A DNA stretch of 17,119 nt. Origin: Xanthobacteraceae bacterium. Its GTDB lineage: Bacteria; Pseudomonadota; Alphaproteobacteria; Rhizobiales; Xanthobacteraceae. Shown here piece by piece: positions 8,142 to 14,554 of this stretch. The stretch's first letter is position 1. Each line of letters starts with the position of its first letter. The position numbers were made by a program, and so were the translations under genes. Under the pieces are notes generated by a model. The model was given only the letters and a program-made list of their open reading frames with translations, ran no database searches and was not told the DNA's origin. Where the stretch lies: contig JASHRY010000141.1 in assembly GCA_030037105.1 (NCBI GenBank), positions 1-17,119 of the forward strand, in the 5' to 3' direction.

Positions 8142-9611
8142 TCAGAACGGATAAGGGTTGGGCTTCTCCTTGATCGTCATCCACTGCCATTGGGTGAATT
8201 CCTCCCAATTGGCCGGGCCGCCGATGCGCGTGCCGTTGCCGGAGGCGCGCGTGCCGCCGAATGGAACGTGGGGTTCGTCGGCGACGGTCTGGTCGTTGAT
8301 GTGCAGGAGCCCGGTATTGAGCCGGTTGCCGAGCGCGATCGCATGCCCGACATCGGCCGAGAACACGCCGGCCGCCAGCCCGTACTCGTTGTGGTTGGCA
8401 AGCTCCACCGCCTCGTCTTCGCTGGCGAAGGATGTGATCGAGGTCACCGGGCCGAAAACCTCCTCGTCGAAGGCGCGCATGCCGGGCTTCACGCCGGTGA
8501 GCACGGTCGGTCGATAGTAGGGTCCCTCGAAAGTGCCGCCGGCCGCCAGCTTCGCGCCCGCCGCCACCGAATCCTTCACGATGCCGTGGATGCGCTCGAC
8601 CTGCGCCCGGCTGATCACCGGCCCGAGCGCGACCTGTCCCAGCGGATCGCCGACCGGCAGGTGCTGCGCTTTCGCCACGAGCTTCTCGGTGAGCGACGCG
8701 GCGATTTTATCCCTGGCCAGCACGCGGCCGGTGGTCATGCAGATTTGACCCTGATGGAACCAGGAGCCAAAAGCAATTGCTGAAGCCGCCGCGTCCAGAT
8801 CGGCATCTTCAAGCACGATCACGGCGTTCTTGCCGCCCAGTTCGAGCTGCACTTTCTTGAGATGCTTGCCGGCGAGTTCGCCGATGCGGCGCCCGACCTT
8901 GCTCGAACCGGTGAACGACACCATGGCGATGTCGGGATCGGTGCAAATCGCCTCGCCCGCCTCGGCGCCGCCGGGCAGGACCTGCAGCACGCCCTTGGGC
9001 AGCTCGGCTTCCTCGAAGATTCGCGCGATGATGAAGCCGCCGGTCATGACCGTGCGCGGATCGGGCTTGAGCACCACCGCGTTGCCGGTCGCCAGCGCCG
9101 GCGCGACCGCACGGCTCGACAAGATGAGCGGGAAGTTGAACGGCGAAATGATGCCGATGACGCCGCGCGGAACGCGGCGGGCGAGGCTGATGCGTCCCGG
9201 GTCGGAGGGCAGCACCAGGCCTTGCGGCTCGGTGCACATGGCGGCGGAGCGATAGAGGATTTCCGTCACCATATGGATCTCGAATCCGGCCTTGGCCGGG
9301 ATGCCGCCGGTCTCGCGCGCGATCCAGGGAATGAGCTCGTCCTGGTTTTCTTCCAACACCCGGGCGGCCTTGCGCAGGATGGCGGCGCGTTTCTCATAGG
9401 GCGTGGCCGCCCAACCGGGTTGCGCGGCGCGTGCCTCGGCCGCGGCGCGGCGCACGTCTGCGGCGGAGGCATTGCCCACGCGCGTGAGCGTGGCGCCGGT
9501 CGCCGGCTCCACGACGTCCAACGATCCGCCCGCGGCGTCGCGCCACTGCGCGCCGAACACGCGTCCACGCCAAGTATCCTCGATAAGAAACTTTGCGACC
9601 GGTGCGTTCAT
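8142..9611 (-). CDS. NAD(P)-dependent aldehyde dehydrogenase, benzaldehyde dehydrogenase (XylC-like) type
   Basis: This enzyme oxidises an aldehyde to the acid, probably an aromatic one. The 489-residue protein covers the whole ALDH fold. Key residues are Asn159 (SPFNFP), Lys182 of the cofactor site (LKPDPRT), general base Glu257 (LELGGKN), nucleophile Cys291 (HQGQICMTTGR) and Glu384 (EEVFGPV). The C-terminal NDQTVADEPHVPFGG and ANWEEFTQWQW segments are characteristic of the benzaldehyde/vanillin dehydrogenase branch. The start ATG at 9611 has a strong ribosome-binding site, GGGGGAGGA (9619-9626). It is convergent with the alcohol dehydrogenase and divergent from marR, so it has its own promoter in the 9612-10056 region. 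Together with the neighbouring dehydrogenase it would turn an aryl alcohol into the aryl acid. The exact aldehyde cannot be stated. Confidence 0.95.
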   Translation of the reverse strand: MNAPVAKFLIEDTWRGRVFGAQWRDAAGGSLDVVEPATGATLTRVGNASAADVRRAAAEARAAQPGWAATPYEKRAAILRKAARVLEENQDELIPWIARETGGIPAKAGFEIHMVTEILYRSAAMCTEPQGLVLPSDPGRISLARRVPRGVIGIISPFNFPLILSSRAVAPALATGNAVVLKPDPRTVMTGGFIIARIFEEAELPKGVLQVLPGGAEAGEAICTDPDIAMVSFTGSSKVGRRIGELAGKHLKKVQLELGGKNAVIVLEDADLDAAASAIAFGSWFHQGQICMTTGRVLARDKIAASLTEKLVAKAQHLPVGDPLGQVALGPVISRAQVERIHGIVKDSVAAGAKLAAGGTFEGPYYRPTVLTGVKPGMRAFDEEVFGPVTSITSFASEDEAVELANHNEYGLAAGVFSADVGHAIALGNRLNTGLLHINDQTVADEPHVPFGGTRASGNGTRIGGPANWEEFTQWQWMTIKEKPNPYPF

Positions 9612-9635
9612 TCTAATTCCTCCCCCATGCTATCC

Positions 9636-9677
9636 ACCTGTGTCGGCTGACAATCTCATGCACACGAAAACACAGGT
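9636..9677. repeat. 8-bp inverted repeat with 26-bp spacer upstream of aldehyde dehydrogenase
   Basis: ACCTGTGT (9636-9643) and its exact reverse complement ACACAGGT (9670-9677) face each other across 26 bp, just upstream of the aldehyde dehydrogenase ribosome-binding site. The spacing would place the half-sites about three helical turns apart, as for a regulator binding two sites, or allow a hairpin in the leader RNA. It is seen directly; its role is inferred. Confidence 0.4.
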
Positions 9678-9816
9678 CCAAAGGGCACCGAGACGTTACC
9701 GAATTCTCTCATTTGGAACAACACTCGTTCGTGTCACTGTGCAGGTCAGCATAGGCGTTCATGCCCTTCATTCTAGCATCTTCGCTTGCTTGCGTGGGTA
9801 CCGGTGACGAAGCGGG

Positions 9817-9879
9817 TTACGGCCGCCGCTGATACTGTTCTGGCCAACCCGCGTATAACCGAACCGGAATATTGCGCAT
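9817..9879 (-). CDS. Possible 20-residue small ORF or leader peptide with strong ribosome-binding site
   Basis: On the minus strand the sequence GGGAGGAG (9885-9892), then CAAAC, then ATG gives an excellent Shine-Dalgarno arrangement. The frame reads MRNIPVRLYAGWPEQYQRRP and stops at 9817-9819. It lies about 205 bp upstream of the aldehyde dehydrogenase and in the same direction, so it could be a leader peptide, a free small protein, or the surviving start of a lost gene. No recognisable domain, membrane segment or attenuator run of codons is present. A chance match of an SD-like sequence cannot be excluded. Confidence 0.25.
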   Translation of the reverse strand: MRNIPVRLYAGWPEQYQRRP

Positions 9880-9949
9880 GTTTGCTCCTCCCGCAACTGT
9901 TGGTGGCGCAATCGATATTATTCGGTTGCCTGACTATATCGTTAGCTGG

Positions 9950-9963
9950 ATTGATGTGTCAAT
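9950..9963. promoter_or_regulatory. Perfect ATTGA-N4-TCAAT dyad, candidate regulator site upstream of marR
   Basis: ATTGA (9950-9954), TGTG, TCAAT (9959-9963) is a perfect AT-rich inverted repeat in the AT-richest part of the divergent gap, 93 bp before the marR start. MarR-family operators are commonly short AT-rich palindromes of this size, so autoregulation by the neighbouring MarR protein is possible. It is two bases shorter than an FNR/FixK box (TTGAT-N4-ATCAA), so an oxygen-responsive site is less likely. Confidence 0.35.
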
Positions 9964-9975
9964 GCACTTCGGCAG

Positions 9976-10007
9976 GGGTTAGAAAAACCCGACGGAATTG
10001 CCCGTCG
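9976..10007 (+). repeat. Two abutting hairpins in the putative marR leader
   Basis: GGGTT-AGAAA-AACCC (9976-9990) is immediately followed by CGACGG-AATTGC-CCGTCG (9990-10007). The two dyads share base 9990, so in RNA both stems could form only if that base is used once. They end about 50 bp before marR. They could be operator half-sites or leader RNA structure; neither has a following T-tract. Confidence 0.35.
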
Positions 10008-10056
10008 TGCAACAGAGACGTTTGGGGCCAGCGGTGCGCACGTAGAGAAGAGGGGC

Positions 10057-10518
10057 ATGAAACTTAAGAAATCTCGGCGGCAGAATTCCTGGCGACGGAA
10101 CAACATCGGACGCCGCATGAATGAAGCGGTTCGCCTCTTCGAAGCACGGATCATAGAGAGTCTGCGGTCGAACGGGCATGGCGAGCTGAGCGTGACTCAT
10201 ATCAACCTCACACGAAACCTCGACGAAGGTGGCACGCGACTGACCGAACTGGCAAGACGCGCCTCCATGACGAAGCAATCCATGAGTGAACTGGTTGAGC
10301 AGGTTGAGCGCACGGGATTGATTGAGAAGAGGCGCGATCCTACCGATGGCCGCGCAAAGCTGGTCTGTTTCACCGACAAGGGATTTGTTTGGCTTGAGGC
10401 GTTCCATCGCAGTCTGGAGGTTGCTGAGAGCGAAATGCGCGCGGAGCTAGGTTCCGCAATGGTCGATCTAATGGTTGAAGTGCTTGCCAAATATGTGGAA
10501 GCTCGCGGCGAGGAATAG
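10057..10518 (+). CDS. MarR-family transcriptional regulator
   Basis: This is a dimeric winged-helix DNA-binding protein; many relatives are repressors released by phenolic acids or aldehydes. The 153-residue product has a basic N terminus, a dimerisation helix, the helix-turn-helix LTELARRASMTKQSMSELV (62-80), recognition-helix continuation VEQVERTGLIEKRR, and the wing DPTDGRAK (94-101) with the conserved Asp and Arg, then C-terminal helices. The ATG at 10057 has a purine-rich leader (GAGAAGAGGGG). The N-terminal 20 residues are unusually rich in Lys and Arg; Met21 is a weaker alternative start. It lies 71 bp ahead of the flavin monooxygenase on the same strand and is divergent from the aldehyde dehydrogenase, so both are natural targets. 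Its effector is unknown. Confidence 0.92.
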   Translation: MKLKKSRRQNSWRRNNIGRRMNEAVRLFEARIIESLRSNGHGELSVTHINLTRNLDEGGTRLTELARRASMTKQSMSELVEQVERTGLIEKRRDPTDGRAKLVCFTDKGFVWLEAFHRSLEVAESEMRAELGSAMVDLMVEVLAKYVEARGEE

Positions 10519-10521
10519 GCC

Positions 10522-10550
10522 TTGACAATTTGTTCGGTTTCCTTACTAAA
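10522..10550 (+). promoter_or_regulatory. Putative promoter of the flavin monooxygenase gene
   Basis: A perfect TTGACA (10522-10527) begins three bases after the marR stop codon. At 16 bp spacing there is TACTAA (10544-10549); TAAATA at 10547-10552 is an alternative with a 19-bp spacer. The -10 candidate is imperfect, but its overlap with the dyad at 10540-10556 and the local AT-richness make a regulated sigma-70-type promoter plausible. Confidence 0.45.
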
Positions 10551-10556
10551 TAAGGA
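10540..10556. promoter_or_regulatory. Candidate MarR operator TCCTTA-N5-TAAGGA overlapping the monooxygenase promoter
   Basis: TCCTTA (10540-10545), CTAAA, TAAGGA (10551-10556) is a perfect 6-bp inverted repeat with a 5-bp centre. It covers the putative -10 region and lies 34-50 bp upstream of the GTG start of the monooxygenase and directly after the MarR gene. Size, symmetry and position fit an operator for MarR-type repression by blocking RNA polymerase. The same hexamers are not repeated in the other intergenic regions, so the aldehyde dehydrogenase and marR itself may not share this site. Confidence 0.5.
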
Positions 10557-10589
10557 TTATTTGAGCAGGCTTCGGGAAGGGAATTACTG

Positions 10590-12272
10590 GTGAGTGGTAC
10601 CGTATTTGACGTCGCGATTTCGGGGGCCGGGCCGTTTGGCCTAATGCTTGCAAACGAGCTTGGACGGCGCGGTATTTCAGTCATTGTGTTCGACGAGAAA
10701 CTGTCGACCGCCTTCAATCCACAAGCGAATGCGACGCAGGCCCGCACGATGGAGCACTATCGGCGCTTGGGATTTGCCGAGGAAATTCGAACGCTAGGTC
10801 TTCCCGACGACTTTCCGACAGATGTCGCCTACTTCACCCGGTATGCCAGACATGAACTGGCGCGCTTTCGTTTGCCATCCGCTCGGGAGGCGCGCGAGAA
10901 GGTATCGTCGCTATCGGGTTCGTGGAGCGCGGCTGAGCTTCCACATCGGGTATCGCAGAAATATGTCGAGCAGGTCCTGCACAGGCATGCGGAATCGCTG
11001 TCCGGCGTCTCGATCAACCATGGCTGGCGCGTCAGCGCGTTCACCGCCGCGCGTGACGGCGTGTCGGTGACGGCCGACGAGGTCTCGGGAAGCGCGCGGC
11101 GTACGCTTCGAGCGAAATACCTTGTCGGCGGCGACGGCGCACGCAGCTTTGTACGCCGACAGCTCGGCATTTCCTACGATGGCGATACAGGCGCGGTCCG
11201 TGATTTCTTCGGTGGACGCATGCTCGCGATATATCTGCGCTGCCCCCAATTCTACGAGGTCGTGCCGTTTCCGCCCGCCTGGATGAACGTGACCTTCAAC
11301 AGCCAGCGACGCGCTTTCATGGCGGCGGTGGACGGGCGCGGAGAATTCGCTTTTCATACGCAGATTCGTGAGGGCGAGAGCGAGGAGGCGATCACTGACG
11401 AGCAGGCGCTAGAGATGTTTAGAACCGCTGTGGGCTACCCGGTGCAGGCGGAGATACTTTCGCGCGGAGCGTGGACGGCTGGATACGCACTCGTAGCGGA
11501 AAGCTATTCGCGCGGCCGGGTGTTTCTCGGCGGAGACGCGGTGCACCTGTTCACGCCAGCTGGCGGGCTTGGCTACAACACCGCAATCGACGACGCGGTC
11601 AATCTCGGATGGAAGCTGGCCGCAACGATCAAGGGCGTTGCGGCCCCGGCCATACTAAACAGCTACGAAATCGAGCGGCGGCCCAACGCGGTCCGCAACA
11701 CAAGTTTCGCCAAACGCTTCGCTGAGTCGATCGGCCTGTACACGCCGAAGCCGGGACTTGAGGACGAAACGACCGAAGGCGAGGCGCTGCGAAAGGAAGC
11801 CGGCGCATATCTCGCAGCGCACGGAAAAGCAGAGTTCAACATCCCCGGAATCACGTTCGGCGCGCGCTATGACGATTCGCCCGTCATTCTGTCCGAACAG
11901 ACGCCGCACACCGAAGATCGCCCGGACATCTACACACCGACCGCCGCGCCCGGAGGACGGACTCCCCATTTCTGGATCGACACTTCGACCTCGCTCTATG
12001 ATCTGTTTGGCTTTGAATGGACGCTGCTGCGACTCGGGAAGACGCCGCCGTCCGGGGAAGGCATCATCGCGGCGGCTGCCGGAGCGGGAATGGATTTGAC
12101 CATAGTTGACAATGAAACAGCGGAGCTCGAAAACCTGTACGAACAGCCTCTGGTGCTTGTTCGGCCGGACCAAGTCGTCGCGTGGCGCGGTGCGAGCGAT
12201 GCGGACGCCCAGCGCACGATCGAGACCGTGCTCGGGCACAGGATATCCAGCTTGCAGAAAATCGCCAGTTGA
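10590..12272 (+). CDS. FAD-dependent aromatic monooxygenase (group A; MhpA / phenol hydroxylase-like)
   Basis: A single-component flavoprotein hydroxylase that would use NAD(P)H and O2 to hydroxylate an aromatic, usually phenolic, substrate in the cytoplasm. The 560-residue protein has the FAD Rossmann motif GAGPFG (12-17), the DG motif GGDGARSFVR (180-189) used for FAD and NAD(P)H, and the GD motif GGDAVHLFTPAGGLGYN (314-330) followed by AVNLGWKLA. The C-terminal part, from about 440, is the thioredoxin-like domain of phenol hydroxylase relatives, with PGGRTPHFW (454-462) and LVLVRPDQVVAWRG (521-534). The start is GTG at 10590 with AAGGGA seven bases before it. It follows marR with its own apparent promoter and dyad. 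A hydroxyphenylpropionate- or chlorophenol-type substrate is possible, but the sequence does not decide it; a tailoring oxygenase is an alternative. Confidence 0.93.
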   Translation: MSGTVFDVAISGAGPFGLMLANELGRRGISVIVFDEKLSTAFNPQANATQARTMEHYRRLGFAEEIRTLGLPDDFPTDVAYFTRYARHELARFRLPSAREAREKVSSLSGSWSAAELPHRVSQKYVEQVLHRHAESLSGVSINHGWRVSAFTAARDGVSVTADEVSGSARRTLRAKYLVGGDGARSFVRRQLGISYDGDTGAVRDFFGGRMLAIYLRCPQFYEVVPFPPAWMNVTFNSQRRAFMAAVDGRGEFAFHTQIREGESEEAITDEQALEMFRTAVGYPVQAEILSRGAWTAGYALVAESYSRGRVFLGGDAVHLFTPAGGLGYNTAIDDAVNLGWKLAATIKGVAAPAILNSYEIERRPNAVRNTSFAKRFAESIGLYTPKPGLEDETTEGEALRKEAGAYLAAHGKAEFNIPGITFGARYDDSPVILSEQTPHTEDRPDIYTPTAAPGGRTPHFWIDTSTSLYDLFGFEWTLLRLGKTPPSGEGIIAAAAGAGMDLTIVDNETAELENLYEQPLVLVRPDQVVAWRGASDADAQRTIETVLGHRISSLQKIAS

Positions 12273-12324
12273 TAGCGTCCGGGATTAGACCGTTATAGTG
12301 GCCGCAATGGCGATTTTGTTCTCG

Positions 12325-12528
12325 TTAGACTTTGTCAGGCGGCCTTGAGCCGACGGCACCGATGACAGCATCGAGATCGTCGATGACTCGTTGGTAGAGG
12401 CGATCGATGGGTGATCGCTTTTGCTGCTCGATTCGACGATCTGAGCCGATCGGGCCGAGGAGGCCGGCGATCAGGGGCGCAGAGACGCGTTTCTTGATGC
12501 ATGCCCTGGTCGCTTGCGGCAGTCTCAC
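12325..12528 (-). CDS. Hypothetical 67-codon ORF, possible gene relic
   Basis: The frame reads from a GTG at 12528 to a stop at 12325 and includes IEQQKRSPIDRLYQRVIDDL followed by DAVIGAVGSRPPDKV. It looks soluble, with a predicted helical, charged C-terminal half, and has an amino-acid mix more like a real protein than most shadow frames here. There is no clear ribosome-binding site, and it starts 28 bp after the stop of the LivM-type gene on the same strand. I do not recognise the family. It could be a small real gene, the tail of a transposase or other lost gene, or chance. Confidence 0.25.
   Translation of the reverse strand: MRLPQATRACIKKRVSAPLIAGLLGPIGSDRRIEQQKRSPIDRLYQRVIDDLDAVIGAVGSRPPDKV
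12397..12422 (+). terminator. Possible rho-independent terminator for the monooxygenase transcript
   Basis: GCGATC (12400-12405), a 7-base loop and GATCGC (12413-12418) form a perfect 6-bp stem, extendable by a G-U and an A-T pair, directly followed by TTTT (12419-12422). It lies about 125 bp after the monooxygenase stop codon. The stem is modest and the T-tract short, so strength is doubtful; it also sits within the doubtful minus-strand ORF. Confidence 0.35.
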
Positions 12529-12555
12529 GCTCCCGCAAAAGTCCGGCCATGGCGC

Positions 12556-13674
12556 TCACCGCAGGCTTTCCTTCCGGAGCCCGGCACGCTCCGGCACGAC
12601 CAATCTCCGTCGCACCGGGAACAGGCTGATGTCGAAGTAATGCGAGATCACGCCCCACACGCCCGACGGAGCAAACAGCATGAGCAGGATGGCGAGGGCG
12701 CCGAGAAGGATCAGATACCAGGAGCCGAGGGCGGCAAGATAATATTGCAAAAGATAGAAGATCACGACGCCGATGATCGGCCCCTCCATCGTGCCGATGC
12801 CGCCGATGACGACGATGAAGATGACGTAGGCGGTCCAATCGATGAGCGAGAACGCCGCATCGGGCGAGATCCTCGCCTTCTGCAAAAAGAGCAGCGCGCC
12901 CACCATGCCGGTCACGATTGCCGTCACCACGTAGATCAGGAACTTGGTGCGGAAGACGTCAACCCCGGTGCTCTCGGCGGCGGGCTCCGAATCGCCGATG
13001 GCGGACAGGGCAAGGCCATGCCGCGACCGCAGCAGCCGGTAGACAAGGATGAAAGTGCCGACGACGAGAACGAGCGCCAGCCAGTACGACAGGATGTCGC
13101 GCGCCGCCGAGCCGCGCACCTGGAACAGGTGGCGGACGAAATCGAGCCCGATCATGGAGCCGGCGATGTCCGGCGGCAGCGAGGTTCCGGTGCCGCCGCC
13201 GAGGTGCCTGACCTGGGCGAGGACGAGCCGGCACACTTCGGCGACCACCCAGGTGCCGATAGCAAAATAAGCGCCGCGCAGGCGAAAGACGATCAGTGCG
13301 GCAGGAACGGCCACGGCTCCGGCGACGATCCCGGCCAGCATGATCGACGGCACCGGGTCGAGGTCGGCAATGATGGTAAAGGCGAATAGCGCGTAGGCGC
13401 CCATGCCGACGAACGCCTGCTGCCCGACGGAGATCAGGCCGGCGCTGCCGGCGAGCAGGTTCCATAACTGTGCCAGCGTCAGCATCGTGAACACATAGAA
13501 CAGCTCCTGGAGCAAGGCGCGACCCGCGAACGCCGGCAAGGCGATCAGGATGAGGACGGCGGGGACGGCGACGAGCGCCGCGATCGTGGACGTGCGGGTC
13601 GCGGTGGCGACGGCAAAGCGCGGGCGGTGACGGCCTTCGCCGAGAACGGCGGGATCATTCGCGTCCGGGCGCAT
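12556..13674 (-). CDS. LivM-type permease of HAAT-family ABC importer (system 2)
   Basis: A membrane permease subunit of the second importer. From the ATG at 13674 the product is 372 residues; GAGG at 13682-13685 with a seven-base spacer supports this start over an in-frame TTG two codons earlier. Landmarks are GLISVGQQAFVGMGAY (79-94), a coupling loop LRSRHGLALSAIGDSEPAA (215-233) and IGGIGTMEGPIIG near the C terminus. The N-terminal 30 residues are hydrophilic. Compared with system 1 it has a longer segment around residues 155-195 (GGGTGTSLPPDIAG onward) and lacks the acidic tail. It begins 9 bp after the LivH-type stop and is the last gene of system 2. Confidence 0.95.
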   Translation of the reverse strand: MRPDANDPAVLGEGRHRPRFAVATATRTSTIAALVAVPAVLILIALPAFAGRALLQELFYVFTMLTLAQLWNLLAGSAGLISVGQQAFVGMGAYALFAFTIIADLDPVPSIMLAGIVAGAVAVPAALIVFRLRGAYFAIGTWVVAEVCRLVLAQVRHLGGGTGTSLPPDIAGSMIGLDFVRHLFQVRGSAARDILSYWLALVLVVGTFILVYRLLRSRHGLALSAIGDSEPAAESTGVDVFRTKFLIYVVTAIVTGMVGALLFLQKARISPDAAFSLIDWTAYVIFIVVIGGIGTMEGPIIGVVIFYLLQYYLAALGSWYLILLGALAILLMLFAPSGVWGVISHYFDISLFPVRRRLVVPERAGLRKESLR

Positions 13675-13683
13675 GCCCAAGCC

Positions 13684-14550
13684 TCAATCCACCGCGCGCG
13701 GGAACAGTCCGCGCGGTCGGATCACCAGCACGATCAGGAAAGCGACATGGCCGGAAAGAATCTGCCATTCGGGATCGATGTGGGCGCCGATGGTTTGCGC
13801 CAGGCCGACTACGATGCCGCCGGCGAGCGTGCCCCACAGGCTGCCGAGACCGCCGATGATGACGGCCTCGAAGGCATAGAGCAGACGGGCCGGACCGATG
13901 CCGGGATCGAAATTGGCGCGCGCGCCGAGGAAGAATCCGGCGATCGCGCATACGGCGAGCGCAACGCCCATGGTCAGCGCATAGATCGACCGATTGTTGA
14001 TGCCCATGAGCTGCGCGATCTCAGCGTCGTCGGAAGTGGCGCGGAACGCCCGTCCGAGCGAGGTCCGGTAGAACACGCCGTTGAGCAGCACGATGACGCC
14101 GATCGCCGCTCCGAGACAGATCAACGGCATCAGTCCGACTGCAAGTCCGCCGCCGAGCGGCAGCGAAGCGCTTTGCAGCGGGCCGACATTGAGGCGGCGG
14201 GTGTCGGCGGAAAACGTTTCGAGCAAGCCGTTCTGTACGATGATCGACAGCCCGAACGTGATCAATAAAGGCGGCAGGATATTGCGGCCCAGCGTCCGGT
14301 TGAGCAGGACGGATTGCAGCGCGTAGCCGATCAAGAACATCAGCGGCACGACGACGGCGAAAGCGAGAATGAGCGGCATGCCCGCCGCCGTCGCGGCGAG
14401 AATAAGGAACGCCCCGAGCACGATCAGATCGCCATGCGCCAAGTTGACGAGGCGCATGATGCCGAAAATGACCGACAGGCCGGTGGCGTAGAGCGAATAG
14501 AGCCCGCCGAGCAGGATTCCTTGCAACAGCGTGTCGATCCAGCCGAGCAT
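13684..14550 (-). CDS. LivH-type permease of HAAT-family ABC importer (system 2)
   Basis: A 288-residue inner-membrane permease that would form the channel with the LivM-type subunit. It has LLQGILLGGLYSLYATGLS at the N terminus, IMRLVNLAHGD (31-41), the coupling loop TSLGRAFRATSDDAEIAQLM (163-182), VIIGGLGSLWGTLAGG (230-245), and a normal C-terminal end IRPRGLFPRAVD. The start ATG lies four bases after the stop of the LivF-type gene, so translation is likely coupled. It is clearly homologous to the system 1 permease but well diverged, pointing to an old duplication or separate acquisition and not to a recent copy. Substrate not readable from the sequence. Confidence 0.95.
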   Translation of the reverse strand: MLGWIDTLLQGILLGGLYSLYATGLSVIFGIMRLVNLAHGDLIVLGAFLILAATAAGMPLILAFAVVVPLMFLIGYALQSVLLNRTLGRNILPPLLITFGLSIIVQNGLLETFSADTRRLNVGPLQSASLPLGGGLAVGLMPLICLGAAIGVIVLLNGVFYRTSLGRAFRATSDDAEIAQLMGINNRSIYALTMGVALAVCAIAGFFLGARANFDPGIGPARLLYAFEAVIIGGLGSLWGTLAGGIVVGLAQTIGAHIDPEWQILSGHVAFLIVLVIRPRGLFPRAVD

Positions 14551-14554
14551 GCGG

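Larger units (their letters stand above)
9612..10056. promoter_or_regulatory. Divergent regulatory region between aldehyde dehydrogenase and MarR regulator
   Basis: This 445-bp gap has a visibly lower GC content than its flanks: by hand count about 48% over 9661-9720 and 45% over 9901-9960, against roughly 60-70% in the neighbouring dehydrogenase genes. It holds no convincing gene on the plus strand. It contains a wide 8-bp inverted repeat near the aldehyde dehydrogenase start, an ATTGA-N4-TCAAT dyad, two abutting hairpins ahead of marR, and a 20-codon minus-strand ORF with a good ribosome-binding site, each listed separately. Promoter hexamers could not be assigned with confidence. Confidence 0.5.
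12273..12555. other. Gap between monooxygenase and second transporter; no confident gene
   Basis: These 283 bp lie between a plus-strand and a minus-strand stop codon, so no promoter is needed. They hold a possible terminator for the monooxygenase transcript and one minus-strand ORF of doubtful reality, listed separately. Relics of a former gene or insertion are possible; I see no terminal inverted repeats or target duplication. Confidence 0.45.

Noticed and set aside
9950..9963. FNR/FixK box
   Set aside because: The sequence has TTGAT but the dyad is too short; the second half lacks the spacing of TTGAT-N4-ATCAA.
9786..10067. A 93-codon plus-strand ORF in the divergent region, with some hydrophobic residues
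   Set aside because: It has no ribosome-binding site or known family, and its end overlaps the marR start. The region is better explained as regulatory.
12514..13389. A long plus-strand ORF (291 codons) opposite the LivM-type gene; similar ones at 2818-3732 and 13627-14268
   Set aside because: They are antisense shadows of membrane protein genes, extremely rich in Asp, Glu, Arg and His, a usual artefact in GC-rich DNA.
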